Below, one piece after another: positions 46,963 through 59,683 of a stretch of DNA of 64,000 nucleotides. The notes under the pieces were generated by a model that was not told where the DNA came from, ran no database searches, and saw only the letters and a program-made list of their open reading frames with translations. Source of the stretch: Podarcis raffonei (Eukaryota > Chordata > Lepidosauria > Squamata > Lacertidae); assembly GCF_027172205.1 (NCBI RefSeq), contig NC_070604.1, positions 81,062,023 through 81,126,022 of the forward strand. The letters are read 5' to 3'. Within the stretch, counting starts at the first letter, position 1; the number at the start of each line of letters is the position of its first letter. A program made the translations under genes and the position numbers.

Positions 46963-47805
46963 AGGCAGAGTCCCCCCATCCCCAGGTGACCCCCGGGTAG
47001 AATAATGACTCAAGACACTGTGCTATGGAATGAAAATTGGCCACAACTTTATTAGAACTTCAGATGTAGGGAGACCTTGGCTTAGGCCTTGGGCGTTTAT
47101 CCCTCCCAGTCCATGGCCAGGGAGCTGGGGAACATCAGGGTTATCCAGAATGTGTGGGGATTGGGCTGGCTTGGAGAACGTCTGTCAAGCAGAGAGCCCG
47201 CCCCCCATTTCACCGTCGTCACAAGGGAGAGTAATGAGAACCAATAGGCGTATGGCCAATGCCTTCCCTCTTACAACCCCTTTAACGGGGAACCCTGGGA
47301 TCGCCGCCACGGGGGGGGGGCATGGGTCACCGCTTCATGTCCCCCCCCATTAGGGAAGGTAGACTAAAGGATTCCGCCAAAGGCCTGAAACCACCAAAGT
47401 TGTGACATTTTGCTACAGGGAAGGTAAAACCTGCCAATGCAGGAAAATTCCTTTCCGGCCCTTCAACAGTGACCTTAGCATAGCAGCGCCCGCATACCTG
47501 TAAAGAAGAAGTTAACCTGCAAAAGAAAACTTAACTGAGGGAGGGCAGGATGGGAGAAGCTCTGGAGTCAACTGAGGATTCCCAGGTAACACCCTCCCTC
47601 TATTGTGTGGCCAGGGTGGTCCTTCCCCTTACCTGGCCAGGTCCCGCCGGGACTGGATAACAGGCAGAGGTAGGCGGAGACCTCCAGGAGTCTGGCTGGG
47701 GAGAGAAGCCAGGATATACTCCCGGGTGCCACTTAGGTCCAAGGGGTCTGCACGCGACCACGCAAAAGGCACCTCCCATTTGATGTGGGGAGCGGTCATT
47801 GGTGT
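46963..47805 (-). mobile_element. LTR-like repeat, gene D intron 1
   Basis: A TG...CA-bounded insert (TGGACAG to GTGTACA on the plus strand) that interrupts sequence contiguous in gene C intron 1 near 33285. On the minus strand AATAAA lies about 95 bp from the end. It is related to the repeat at about 48800-49430. Probably a solo LTR of an unclassified retroelement; flanking repeats are weak. Confidence 0.45.
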
Positions 47806-48799
47806 ACATTGTCCTACCCTCCCTTCCCTTTTATCTTTGCAACAACCCTCTGTGGTAGATGAGGCTAAGTTGCCACAAATACATAAGCAGCAGCTCTTGT
47901 CAATAGAAGACACGTGGAGGATGGAGGGGGCCTGTCCATGTACAGTCCCCGGAAACCCTTTCAGCATTTCTGATATCCCTGATATATTTGATGGCAACCA
48001 AAGTTTCCATCTTCCATATAAGCATCAAAGAAGAACCAGGTATGCGCATGTGTGCGTGCACACATACACACACACACAATTCTTCTTTCTCGCTCTCCTT
48101 CCAGTTTTCCAAAAAATACGGCAATGTGTTCAGGTTGGAAGCATGCGTTTTGTGGTTGTGAGTGGATTGCAACTGGTGAAGGAAGCTCTTGTTCATCAGG
48201 GTGAAAACTTTGTAGACCGGCCCACATCTCCTGTTACTGCTGAAATATTTGGGTCTTTTGGTAAGTTTCTTTTAACATGGTCAATTACTGAGATAGTTAA
48301 AGTTTGCTTTTGCCTTTTCTTTCTTTTTTCTTTTCTTTTCTTTTTTATTCTCTGCACTGATTTTGCAATCTTTTGGATTGTTTCTCAAGTTTAAATTTTC
48401 AGAACTGATTATTTCCCTAATTTGCATTTGTATTTCTTGCATCTTTAAACCAAAATAAGGCAGTTATAGTAAAGCTGTGGCATAGACGTATACCTGCTAA
48501 ACTCTTTAGCTTAATTGAGCTCACTGTTCAGTGTTGGGTGGCAATCAAAGAGTCTGGCTGTGTAGTGCATCAAACAGCTTGTCATTATTAAGGGTGGAGG
48601 AATCTCTGAGTTTTTTTCTTTCATTCAGTTCCTCATTTTTCCATTCTTCAGTTTGCCACACTATTGCATCTAATAACATTTCATTTAATGCATTGTTTCT
48701 GCAACTGAGAATACCGTAAGATTGCATTTAAATTGCAAGCTGAAGTGACTTTCTGCCCCATCCCTAGTAGTGATGGAATAATATGTCAATGTTAAGTAG

Positions 48800-49430
48800 T
48801 GCATGAATCCCTCCTACTATTGGTCCTCCCCAATACCAAGAATAAGAGAGATGACAACCAATATTTGGGTGATACCAGGCTACACCTTTATTGACAACAC
48901 ATGTAAGAAGTTTGGCATAGGCATTGGGTAGATCCCACCCCTTCCAGCCCACCTGCTAAAAGAACTTGTGTTTGGGGGTCAACCAGAAATGAGAGAGCTC
49001 CTGCCCTACATCAAGGGGTAACTCCCCCGCTGGATTGCATATAGGGAATGCTGTAGCCCCTCGCTTTCACCTGGGTGTCTAGACTGAAGCATCTTCCCGA
49101 ACCCAGTTTCAGAAGGGCCAGACAGAGGCTATAACCTCCCTCCAAGCAAGACTATGTCTGTCTAATGCCTAAACTGCCAAAGTTCTGACAACTGCTATGA
49201 AGATGGAAAAACCAAAGGGCTGGAGCCAATTTGCCAACTGGGAAAATCTCAACCTGGCCCCAAATATGGCAACTGGCTGTACCATAGCAAGGTCAAACAG
49301 AACAACATGCAACAGCAGTATATAAAGGATGGGAGATCCAACAGAAAGTGGCTGCAGAAAAAGCCACAGTCCTATGTCATATACTGGGTGACCCATGCCT
49401 GCTCACAGATTAGGTAAGTGGGCGGGACCA
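48800..49430 (-). mobile_element. LTR-like repeat related to 46963-47805, gene D intron 2
   Basis: It shares with the intron 1 copy the order of a TTTATT stretch, GCATAGGCATTGGG, GCCAAAGTTCTGACA and CCATAGCA motifs, but is well diverged. Boundaries are uncertain. On the minus strand it carries AATAAA and a TTTATATA stretch. Confidence 0.4.
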
Positions 49431-49928
49431 ATTACTCAGGCAGCAAGCTCAGCCCAGAGGCTTCCTTTGCTGACTGGGAAACGGTCCCTGGGAGTTCCCA
49501 AATCAGAACTTGTCACATGGGGGAATGCCAGCCTGCAATGGCATCCAACAGGAAACATGAGCGGACTTCTTATTCAACCATAGCCAACCAGACAAATTGC
49601 TTCACGCATACAGACCTGATCCATGAAGCATTCTGGAGCAAGATGCAATTCAGATGACTGTTGGGTTCATGCCAGGTTGCTTCTTTTCTGCTTAGGCCAT
49701 TAGTTGTGATTAAAGTAAATTTGTGCCAATTGCACCACAGTTTTCAATGCAAAGCTGCCAAGAAATGAATGGCCTTTATGAAACAACACTCCCCCTTAGC
49801 AGTAAGTAGAGGTCAAGAGTGGGGTCACTGGCATGGACTCAGGAATTTGGAGTCTGTTGTGACACCTAATGCCCATTAAAAGCTGATGAGCTGAGCCGCC
49901 CCTGCAATTGCGTCCAACTATATAAAGA

Positions 49929-50288
49929 TGCGGGTGGCGCTGTGGGTAAAAGCCTCAGCGCCTAGGGCTTGCTGATCGAAAGGTCAGCGGTTCGAATCCC
50001 CGCGGCAGGGTGCACTCCCGTTGCTCGGTTCCAGCGCCTGCCAACCTAGCAGTTCGAAAGCACCCCCAGGTGCAAGTAGATAAATAGGGACCACTTACTG
50101 GCGGGAAGGTAAACGGCATTTCCGTGTGATGCGCTGGCTCGCCAGATGCAGCTTTGTCACGCTGGCCACGTGACCCGGAAGTGTCTCCGGACAGCGCTGG
50201 CCCCTGGCCTCTTAAGTGAGATGGGTGCACAACCCCAGAGTCTGTCAAGACTGGCCCGTACGGGCAGGGGTACCTTTACCTTTACCTT
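49929..50288 (+). mobile_element. Sauria SINE, plus strand, gene D intron 2
   Basis: tRNA-like head GCGGGTGGCGCTGTGGG with B box GGTTCGAATCC, body with AACCTAGCAGTTCGAAAGC and GTAGATAAATAGGGA, and tail (ACCTTT)n. It is flanked by exact 10-bp repeats TATATAAAGA (49919-49928 and 50289-50298). It is a SINE, not a tRNA gene. Confidence 0.9.
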
Positions 50289-50756
50289 TATATAAAGACA
50301 GGGGAAAGCAGTGGGGATGGAAGCAGGTCCCTTTGAGGTCCACAGGTGCCCAACACGTAGCAAAAAAGTTGTGCAAATGAAATGGAAAAGAGAAATCTAT
50401 TCATAGTGAGCAAATGAAGGGTGTGAATAATTACAGAAGGGGCTAGAGTGGGACCCCCATTTAAAATTTAATACCTCTTAATTCCAGAAAAGGAATACCA
50501 GAGTTGCCTAATGGTCCTCAGAAATGAAGGAGTAAAATATATTGACTGTATGATTTTACAACTGTTAAAACTGTTGTTTTTTAAACAAAAATCTATATGC
50601 TGCCTTTCTATCAAGTGCTCCCACAGCGTTTCACAGGACAAAATAAAATTAGTATTAAAAATTCTACCCGAACAGTGAAACACACAAAAAGCAAATCAAT
50701 GAAACAGCAAACAGCAGAATTCAGAGCAACCAGATAAAAGCCACCCCCACAAATTA

Positions 50757-51015
50757 CCGTATCTTTTGCTCTATAAGACTCACTTTTTCCCTCCTAAAAA
50801 GTAAGGGGAAATGTGTGTGCGTCTTATGGAGCAAATGCAGGCTGCACAGCTATCACAGAAGCCAGAACAGCAAGAGGGATTGCTGCTTTCACTGCGCAGC
50901 GATCCCTCTTGCTGTTCTGGCTTCTGAGATTCAGAATATTTTTTTTCTTGTTTTCCTTTTCCAAAAACTAGATGTGTCTTGTGGTCTGGTGCGTCTTATA
51001 GAGCAAAAAATACGG
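50757..51015. mobile_element. TA-flanked MITE with internal hairpin, gene D intron 2
   Basis: Ends CCGTATCTTTTGCTCTATAA and TTATAGAGCAAAAAATACGG are inverted, with TA on both sides. Gene C lacks it (36690, AAATTGGCTAG). Nested in the centre is a second, nearly perfect hairpin at 50857-50925. Confidence 0.75.
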
Positions 51016-53539
51016 TAGCTAGTTTCTAATGCCTTGCAGTCTTCCCAACATGTCATGAGCAGCCAAGCAGAATAATGGAAAGCAGAGGGGAGTCCATCTT
51101 GGAATTAAAAGGACTGATAAATCTACTTACTTGCTCTACATACTTATTACTCCTTCCTATCTAGGACTGGTCTTCTCTAATGGTCTCATCTGGAAACAAC
51201 AAAGACGATTTGCCTTATCAACACTCAGAAACTTTGGTTTGGGCAAAAGGTCTTTAGAAGAAAGAATACAGGAGGAAAGCCGTTACTTAAACGAAGCAAT
51301 AGAAGCTGAGAAAGGTGAGAACCAGAGTCAACAATCCTGTGGCCCACCTATGATACTTACCTTAAGTTGCTACTTTGTATGAACTAGGTCAAGACTACAT
51401 CAGCTAGGTGCAAAGCTGTGTGGCATTATTTCTTCACACAAATGTAGCTCTGCTTGGACTGGAATGACCCTGTGATGGCAAAGGGGGTGTTGATAGGAAG
51501 CTCCACAGAGGCTCGTTGTGGTGCACAAAAGTTCTAGTGTGAAGCTCGGTGCGGGAACCTGCCATGGGAGCTAAAAGCCCCTGAACTAGAACAGAATAAG
51601 AACAAAGGTTGGGTTTTGAGGATATCTGCAGATTTTTGATAATTTTGACAACCAACGTCGCAAATAGAGTAGGACTTGAAGTGCAATAGTTTTAGTATAT
51701 TGGTGTGTCTCTATATTGTCTCTGATAGGGATGGTCCCCCCTGTTTTTGTTATATGGAAGCTAGAAGCACCCGAATTCCTTCTGCACCATTTTCTCTCTC
51801 TCTCCAGGGCAGCCATTTGACCCTCAATTTCAGATTCATAATGCTGTTTCAAATATCATCTGTTCCATCACTTTTGGGGACCGCTTTGATTACCATAACA
51901 GCCGTTTCCATAAGTTATTGCGCTTGCTTGATGAGGCATGCCATACTCAGGGAAGTCTTTGGAGTACGGTAGGTCTTCTTTGAGTTTTTTTGGATAACCA
52001 CAACAGAATTGATTTGGCTCCTTCATTCTTGGTGACTGTTTATTCACTTGCTTTGAGTTTTCAGGTTTCTTCAGCACAGAATAACATGTTTGGCTGAATA
52101 AAATCTTGGTATGGGAACAGAGGGATGTCATCACAAATGATATACATGAATTAATTCTACACACACAACAGTTATGACCTGTAAATTGACACTCATGCCA
52201 ATGGGTATCATTAAATAGAAATTCTACATGTTTGTGACATGCGCAGGCATACCTTTTTCAAATGATGGTAATCATCTTCATGGGAAGTCAATCAGTGAAT
52301 TAAAAATTGTGCTTGCAGAACTGAGCACCATGGTGCCATTTGATTTGCAGTCCATACATTTCTAACCAAGAAGTTAAGACATTGCCACAGGGTCCCATGA
52401 TTAGCAACGGCGAGTTCAACATTTGCTCTGGTTCCAGGAGAGTCTGCCATCTTTGAACCTGTGCACACCAGCCTTTATTACTGTTAGCCTCTTTCCCATG
52501 ACAGCAGCATGATGTGAATGCTTTTTTGAGAGGGCTTTCCCTGCACATATGTGATATTAGTGTTTATTTTTTCAGCTGTATGATACCATTCCCACTGTCA
52601 TGAAATACCTGCCGGGGCCCCATCAGACATTTTTTAAAAAATGGGGGCAGTTGAAATGTTTTGTGAGAGAAATCATTGAAAAACACAAAGAAGACTGGAA
52701 CCCATCTGAACCCAGAGACTTCATTGACGCCTACCTAAATGAAATGGCCAAGGTGAGACGTGAAAAGGACAAAAAGTATATATATTTAATAATAAAATAA
52801 TAGTAGAAGGCAGCGAAGCAATGTTAAAAACCAGAACTAGTCATGTGGCTTGTCTGAATGGTCCTTAGTGGCTGGCCATATTCTTTCTGTTGAGTTTATG
52901 ACCTCAGAAAAAATACATTTCTGCATGTATGAATATGAAGTCATGTATTTTGTGGGGAGACACCTCCCCACTTGTTCACTGCTGGGATTTCACCACTTGG
53001 CTGTGGTTTGTGAGAGCAAACAGTTGACATGACTAAAAGTATCTCTGTAGTGAAGGCATCTCATGACCAAAGGATTCAGTTGCCTGAATAAACCCAGACC
53101 AGGAATTATTGGAAGTCTTTCCTTGACCAGAACAAACCCAAACTTTATGCCAGCATCAGTGATTCACAGGAATGATGACTTGACCTTCCTAGATGCAGGA
53201 TTAGAGTCACTGAATCCCTTGGTGATCTCTTGACATGTGGGGCTGTCAGTAGGATGGTGTTTTTAATGACAGCTGAACTCCCTGGTGCATTTTCTTTGCT
53301 TTAAGGAGGATGCCCCTTCCAGTTTCCATGAAGAAAACCTCCTACAATCAACACTGGATCTGTTTTTTGCTGGAACAGAAACAACTTCTACAACCCTGCG
53401 CTGGGCTTTGCTGTACATGGCCATATACCCAGAAATTCAAGGTAGAACTGTAGTTGGCTCATTTGCCTTTCATTACTTTGGGATGTATATAAAAAAGGCC
53501 TACTGAAAGCAAACCTATTGAAATTAATGGACCCAACTT

Positions 53540-55270
53540 AGTCATGTCTATACTCAAGCAATTTTTAAAAGAGATAAATAAATTAAAAGCAGAAATTGTT
53601 GTGGGAAAATATCCAAAAAGACAGGGGGGAAACAAGAGAAGCTTTCTATTATCAATGGACCACTAACCCAGTTCACTATCTGGGAACAAGGCTAACAGAA
53701 CAAGGCCAATTAATGCCAAGTGGCATAAATTATTTTCAACCTTTTCAGGGAGAATAGCAGCCATTAAAATAATAACACCAATCATTGTTTTCATTTCAAA
53801 AGTTATAATTATTAGTTTGAGTATCGAGGGTTTAGGGGTGTATTCGGTTATGAAAATGCCATTCCTCTGATACTGTGGCTTTATTCAAAGTCATGTTAGT
53901 AATGGTGATAATAAAAAGAAATAAATGAATTGATAATCCTAACTTCGTCATTAGTTTCAATTAACTTTAATGGGCCTATTGAGTGGGTCTAGCTGTGAAT
54001 GCCACCCCTTATTTTTGCTGTTGTGTAATAGTTAAGATGTTTTGTCTTTTGCTTGGTTACTATGAATCTTTGCCTCTAAAATTAGACGCAATAATGATAA
54101 ATAAAAATAATTAGAGCAGGTAATACAACCGCGTAATAAAGGCAATTTAATTTCTGCGGCAGATGGAACATTCCCTCTTCAGGCAGACTAACCAAAAAAC
54201 CTGAACTTCCCCCAAGGAAAGACCTGGGTGAAGAAACAAGTCTTAAGGCAATGCTGAAACTCCACTTGTGAAAGCTCTGTGACCATCTCCAAATGAAGGG
54301 AGTTCCAGTAATGGGATACTGCTACACATCATCACCACACAATGAGCAGCCAGTGGTGGGACATCAGGATTGGCCTCCCCTTCAGATCTTAGTTTAAGTC
54401 TCTTCTGCTTCTTTTATTAATTTTTTAAACAACACTTAAACAAGATAGAATAAAAATAAAAAGTGAACACATGAAAAAAAAAATAAAGGTATACTACATT
54501 GCAGTGAGAATTAACAATTACAACTCCAAATATAGTTATCTAATACAGAGATATAAAAACCTCCAATGAAGGAAAGCCCACAACCTCCCAAGGGAGTCCA
54601 TCCCACTGTAATTGGGTGACAGACACGAAAGGTTTCCTGTTTTGCTGTGGGCCATACTGTAAGATCTGGGCTCCCTGCATGGAGACTGAAGGTGTAAATA
54701 GGTGAATAAACCACATTTCTCAAAGCACAACATTCTCCACCATGTCTTCTGTTCTCCAAAGGGACTCAGACCCTGTGCATGTGCCTGCGGCCCCATGCAC
54801 TCTTGCCACTGCTTGGAGGAGAGAAGGAAAGGCACCGGGCTTCTGTAACAATATTATACGATTTGCTCACATCTTTAATAATAGTAAATGCTATGTTTTC
54901 TGCTACTTTAGAGGCACTAGACAAGGATGTCCACTTTCACCTTTGCTTTTCAATATTTGTGTGGAACCCTTGGCTTGTGCTATTGGACAACATAGGTACT
55001 CATAGGTAGTGTTGATCTAGAGAAGTACATAATTCAGATGATCTGCAGATGATATTCTTTTGTTTATTTCTAAATTTCATGTTACTAGTCCTGTGCTGAT
55101 GCAAATGATAGGTGCCTTTATTCAATATCAGGATACTCTATTGATTGGTCCAAATCAAAAGTGATGCGAATAAGTGAAAATTTGGTTATCCATCCATTTA
55201 ATTATTGAGTCTGTATTTGTTCAAATCCATTAAATTTTAAAGATAGGCCTCCCCTGCAGAACTTAGATCA
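53540..55270 (+). mobile_element. L1-type LINE relic pieces and CR1-like tail in gene D intron 6
   Basis: 53540-53830 matches the post-RT relic in A and B. 54860-55260 carries an RT remnant ([15 protein letters not shown] near 54913) homologous to gene B 17860-18100. Between them, about 54535-54620 resembles the CR1 LINE 3' UTR on the minus strand. All are decayed. Confidence 0.5.
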
Positions 55271-55579
55271 AGTCTGTTCTTTTTGTGTTGAAAGCAGATT
55301 TTCTTTTCTCTGCAGCCAAAGTCCAAGCAGAAATAGATTCTGTGATTGGCCAGTCTCGCCAGCCAGCCATGAGTGACAGGGACAGCATGCCATATACCAA
55401 TGCGGTTGTTCATGAAATTCAAAGAATAAGCAACATATTGCCTTCAAATGTGCCCCGGATGACAACTAAGGACACTATACTGGCTGGGTTTCATATTCCC
55501 AAAGTAAATATGAAGAAGATTCACCATTCTTCTCTTCCTTCCATCTTTCTTTAAGATGCAAAAACTTGAAGCCAAAGTT

Positions 55580-55586
55580 GTTTATT

Positions 55587-55640
<54 letters not shown>

Positions 55641-55840
55641 ACCCCACCCATCTGGCTGGGTTTCCCCAACCAACCTGGGCAGCTTATAGCATATATAAAA
55701 CATAGTAAAATATCAAACATTAAAAACTTCCTGATAGAGGGCTGCCTTCAGATGTCTTCTAAAAGTTATGTGGTTCTTGATATCCTTGACATCTTAAAGG
55801 ATGTCACAGGGAGGGCACCACTACCAAGGATTAGCCATCA
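55580..55840 (-). mobile_element. L2/CR1-type LINE 3' end, gene D intron 7
   Basis: TTTATT and TTATTA repeats (55580-55638) are followed by CCCACCCATCTGGCTGGG and, on the minus strand, a C-terminal coding remnant (ITFRRHLKAAL-like). It is the same family as 15723-16222. Confidence 0.6.
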
Positions 55841-56590
55841 TGAGGTCCTCCAGATGTTATTGAACTCCAACTCCTACTAGTTCCAGTCAGCATGGCCAAT
55901 GGGCAGGATGGATAGGAGTCTTGGTTGTTCTTGGGGCATATCCAGATCTGGAGTGGAGGGAGGGATTTGGGCTAAATAGACTTTTAGGTCTTTTGACCCC
56001 TCCCATTGCAAAAATGGATTCCAACCACAGTCTGAACCATTTGAATGGATAGCTAGTATTCTTCTTTGCTTTCTTTTTTAAATGACCATTACTAACCACC
56101 CAAAACTACTACCCAAAATGGGCATCTGGTGTTTCTTATTCTAAGTCTAAATGCCCTGGCAAAGTCTGGTATTATACAATCTATAATCGTACAATTTATA
56201 ATTGCACAATCTATAATTGTGTTTTCTTGAGTTGTGCATAGGAAATCTCTCATTCAAAACATATCCTTTCTGAATTGGCAGGCAGAATTGGAGGCTTGGT
56301 ATTACTGTAGTTGCACAGATCAAAACAGAAAGATTTCTATGCTAGTTTTAATCTGGTGTCTTCTCTGCTTCTTCTTTGGCAGGGAACCATGCTGCTTACC
56401 AACCTGACCTCACTGCTCTTTGACGAGGATGAGTGGGAAACTCCAGATATGTTTAATCCTGGCCATTTCCTGGAGAATGGTCAGTTCAGGAAAAGGGAAG
56501 CATTCCTGCCATTCTCTACAGGTAACAAAAGTTCATGGACTGCTCATCAGAATTGCAGCAGTGACTATATGGTGGTGGCTTGGTTTCTGG

Positions 56591-56875
56591 CAGTGGCGTA
56601 GCTAGCTGCCCAGATGCCCAGGGTGGCACAAATATCCTGCACCTGGGGACGGGGCAAACCGGGGCAGAGCACTCTGGGCAGAACCTCCATGGAGTCCGCA
56701 AGCCCCATGTTGCTATTTCGGGCAGCACTGAGCTAGCAGATGCCCGAGCCACGCGTCACTCCCCAGGAGAGATATGTGGCTCAGGCACACTGCAGGCCAT
56801 GCCCAGTGGTCACCCCCCTCAGTGATGACACCTGGGGTGGACCGCACCCACCGCAACCCCTTTCCTACGCCACTG
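56591..56875. mobile_element. hAT MITE (CAGTGGCGTAG termini), gene D intron 8
   Basis: 285 bp with CAGTGGCGTAGCTAGC at the left and CCTACGCCACTG at the right. Flanks GTTTCTGG (56583-56590) and GTTGCTGG (56876-56883) form an 8-bp repeat with one mismatch. The empty site is visible in gene C (about 42587). It is non-coding. Confidence 0.8.
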
Positions 56876-57510
56876 GTTGCTGGGAGTCTGGTGTATTACA
56901 GGGTTCAGCACCCTATTGGGGCCAGTGGTCACGTTTGGGATTGTGAGGAAGTACTGTGGATGCAAGTCACAAAAGGACTACTATAGGAGGTGTGAAGTTA
57001 CACAAAATGGTGTTAATACACTCCCCCCCCCCCCAGTAAGCAGTGTGGATTTTTGAGGGAATATTTTCAGAGCTTTCTCAGGTGCCATAAGTGGGAGAGG
57101 TGCTCCACCAGCCGTTGGGTAGACAGCAGCTGATGTATTTTTTCATAGTTTCCCCAAGGAAGAGAAACCCACTTCCATCTTGAACTTGAGGAACTGAGCT
57201 CTGTTTGCCACGCCCTTAGCTAAGTTATATGCAGATTAGGGAGATTCCTAATAAAATATTATTGAAATTTATCTCATATGCAGTTTTAGAGGAAAATATC
57301 AATTGATGTAACTCAAATATACAAGCTGGGGGGCAACACCTGGTGTACTTTTACAATGGTGGAATCTAGACAAATATTAAAAAGCTTTGTGAAAATGCTT
57401 ATTAAAGAAATGTTTTGAGAAAGAATATTGAATTTGCCATAGCTTACCATCGCCATCTAATGTTACATTTGTATAATGCACCTTACAACACACTTAAAAA
57501 GTTTTAATTT

Positions 57511-59683
57511 TTTTTTTTTTTTTAATGGCTAAGTAGTTTATTTATAATTTCCCCCCATTCCACTTCCTTTTTTAAAAAAAAATAATATTTATTGCTTTTA
57601 AAGATTACAGAAAAAGAAGAAAGAAGAAAAGAGAAAATTTAAAGACAAACAAAAAAGGGGAAAAAAGGAAAAAAGGAAAAAACACCACAATACAATACAG
57701 TATACAAATAATATAAACTCCAACCCAATCCCATTAAGCTAAACACATAAATAAATCTAAACAAAACAGTTTAAAATACATCTCTCCTTTTCCATATTCT
57801 ATCCTTCATTTCCTTATTTCCTCGACTTCATCACATCTCCCTTTTTGTATTCCCATTCTTCTAATTATTTCAGCAAATCCTTTCCATCTTTCTCTATTTT
57901 TTATCGTCTTGTAAATAACATATTTTTTAACCTTATTTCCCTTTAAGACTAAATTACTTATTTATTCTTAACTTCTTCTAACATTTCTACTAAATCCATA
58001 TAATAACATTCCACGATTTTTCTAACAGTCATTAATTTTGCAAAATTTCTAAATATAAGCTTTAGCTTCCCAATCTTCCTCCACCCTCTCCGCTCCCTGG
58101 TTTCGGATTCTGCCAGTCCTTTCTGTCAAATCGATATATTCCATCAACCTGGAGATCTTATGTCCGAGGCTCTTAATTCTTTTCCAAGTCCCTTCTGCGG
58201 ATCTTCTTCATATTCTTTGATGCTCAGGAGCAAATCTCGGGAAAACTCCAACCAAACAGAACTTTTGTTCCTTCTGAACAGCTCAGCCAAATTTCCATAC
58301 TTGAAACTAAGGTCCATAGGGTATTTCAGGACGTATTTCAGGATTCCTCCAAGTCCATAGGTCCCCACAGCTTCAAGCTCCTCCAGGCCCCAACCCATGT
58401 CCCAGATGTCAGTTAATCCCTGGATGAAGGGGTCTTTCCAACTTTCATTCTTCGGTCCAAGCCAGGGTCCCATTCTCAAGCTCTGGTTTTTGCTAAAATC
58501 AATCATGCAGGGCCTCCATTTGTAATCCTCGATTTGCCTCTGTAGAACTGAGGATCCTTCTTGAATTATTTTAAGTTTCACAACGGCATCTTTCTCCTTT
58601 TCCTCCACCATTTGTCTTGCCAAGATATTTTCCTGTACCAAGTCCATGTTGTTGTTTGCTTTTTGATTCAAGTTAGTCACTTTCTGTTCCCGGCTGTCAA
58701 GTTTGAAGATCATGTCATCTACATTTTTGTGCAGCTGTTCAAGTGAATGATTTATTTTGAGTAATGCTGTCACAATAACTTCTCCTATAAGCATTTTGAA
58801 TAGTCCAAGGTCAATCTCTGATTCTCAGGAACTTTATCTTGCAGCTGGAGTTTACCCTGTTACACTCCTGTAACAGTTTCACATGCTCCCTCTAGAGGGA
58901 AGCAGTTTCAAATTGTATCAGTTCTTTCAGTCACAGAACAGTTTCGATTTTCAGTTATTTTTCCTCCCTTTAATAAACTCAGAAGAGATCAATGGAAACA
59001 GTATCTTTCTAATTTTTTAAGTATCTGTCAAATCCGTTCTGTCAGTGAACCTTCCCCAAACGTCATCAGGCAGACCGTCCCCAGGTTCAGAGCAGTGGTA
59101 GTTTACTTTTCCCTCTCTCCTGCAGGTTCTCCCTAGGTCCACGGCTTCCCCCCTCTTCTCCTGCTTCCAAGGGGGGTTTGATATTTTTAACCAGTGAAAT
59201 TTTAATCCTTTATCCAAAAACTTTCAGAGACTTTAGTTTGTAACGCCTTTGCTTCAATCTATTTACAAAAACGGGAGGCGGACTTCCTGTTTAGAGCCTT
59301 CCCGCTACTTTGCCAAATTAGAATATTTGAAGATCCACATTTTCCAGTCTACTCACGGGTAGTTGTTTAAAGTCCAATTGTCCACAGGAAAAAGTCAGCG
59401 CTCTCCGGCAACAGCAATACGGCTTCACTCCGTGAAAGAAGCAGTCGATTCAAAGCACCGCGCCACTCACCCCACGTCGCTCCGGATCCCCAAAACAGGG
59501 TTTCCCCGTGAGTAGGGGAGGCGCAAGAGGTGCCAGCCGAATCCCAAGTTCACAGGCTTCTCCCGCCTGTGATTTCTGTGGGTCTCCGCCTTCGCCGTGG
59601 CGGTCAGACCCTGCTTTTCATGGAGCAAGTTCCTCCCGATCGGAGGAGCTCCGCCATTGCCGGAGGCGTCAACCCGGAAGTCT
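57511..59683 (-). mobile_element. L1-mobilised ORF-bearing element without reverse transcriptase (HAL1-like)
   Basis: Exact 18-bp flanking repeats CTTAAAAAGTTTTAATTT (57493-57510 and 59684-59701) with a T run at the left, so inserted on the minus strand with a poly(A) tail. The minus strand has a GC-rich 5' leader of about 890 nt. A 216-codon frame follows (58794-58144) whose N-terminal third is a likely coiled coil (heptad-like residues around KLDSREQKVTNLNQKANN). Its C-terminal half I do not recognise (GLEELEAVGTYGLGGILKY region). A 630-nt A-rich 3' UTR ends it. No endonuclease or RT sequence is present. It could be an L1 ORF1-only derivative or an unrelated passenger. It lies in gene D intron 8. 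Confidence 0.65.

Noticed and set aside
49929-50010. tRNA-like sequence with A and B boxes
   Set aside because: It continues into the Sauria SINE body and (ACCTTT)n tail and has target repeats, so it is a SINE head, not a tRNA gene. The same applies to 23470-23552.
54742-55009. An open frame in gene D intron 6 as a novel gene
   Set aside because: It contains [15 protein letters not shown], an L1 RT signature, and matches a decayed copy in gene B intron 6.
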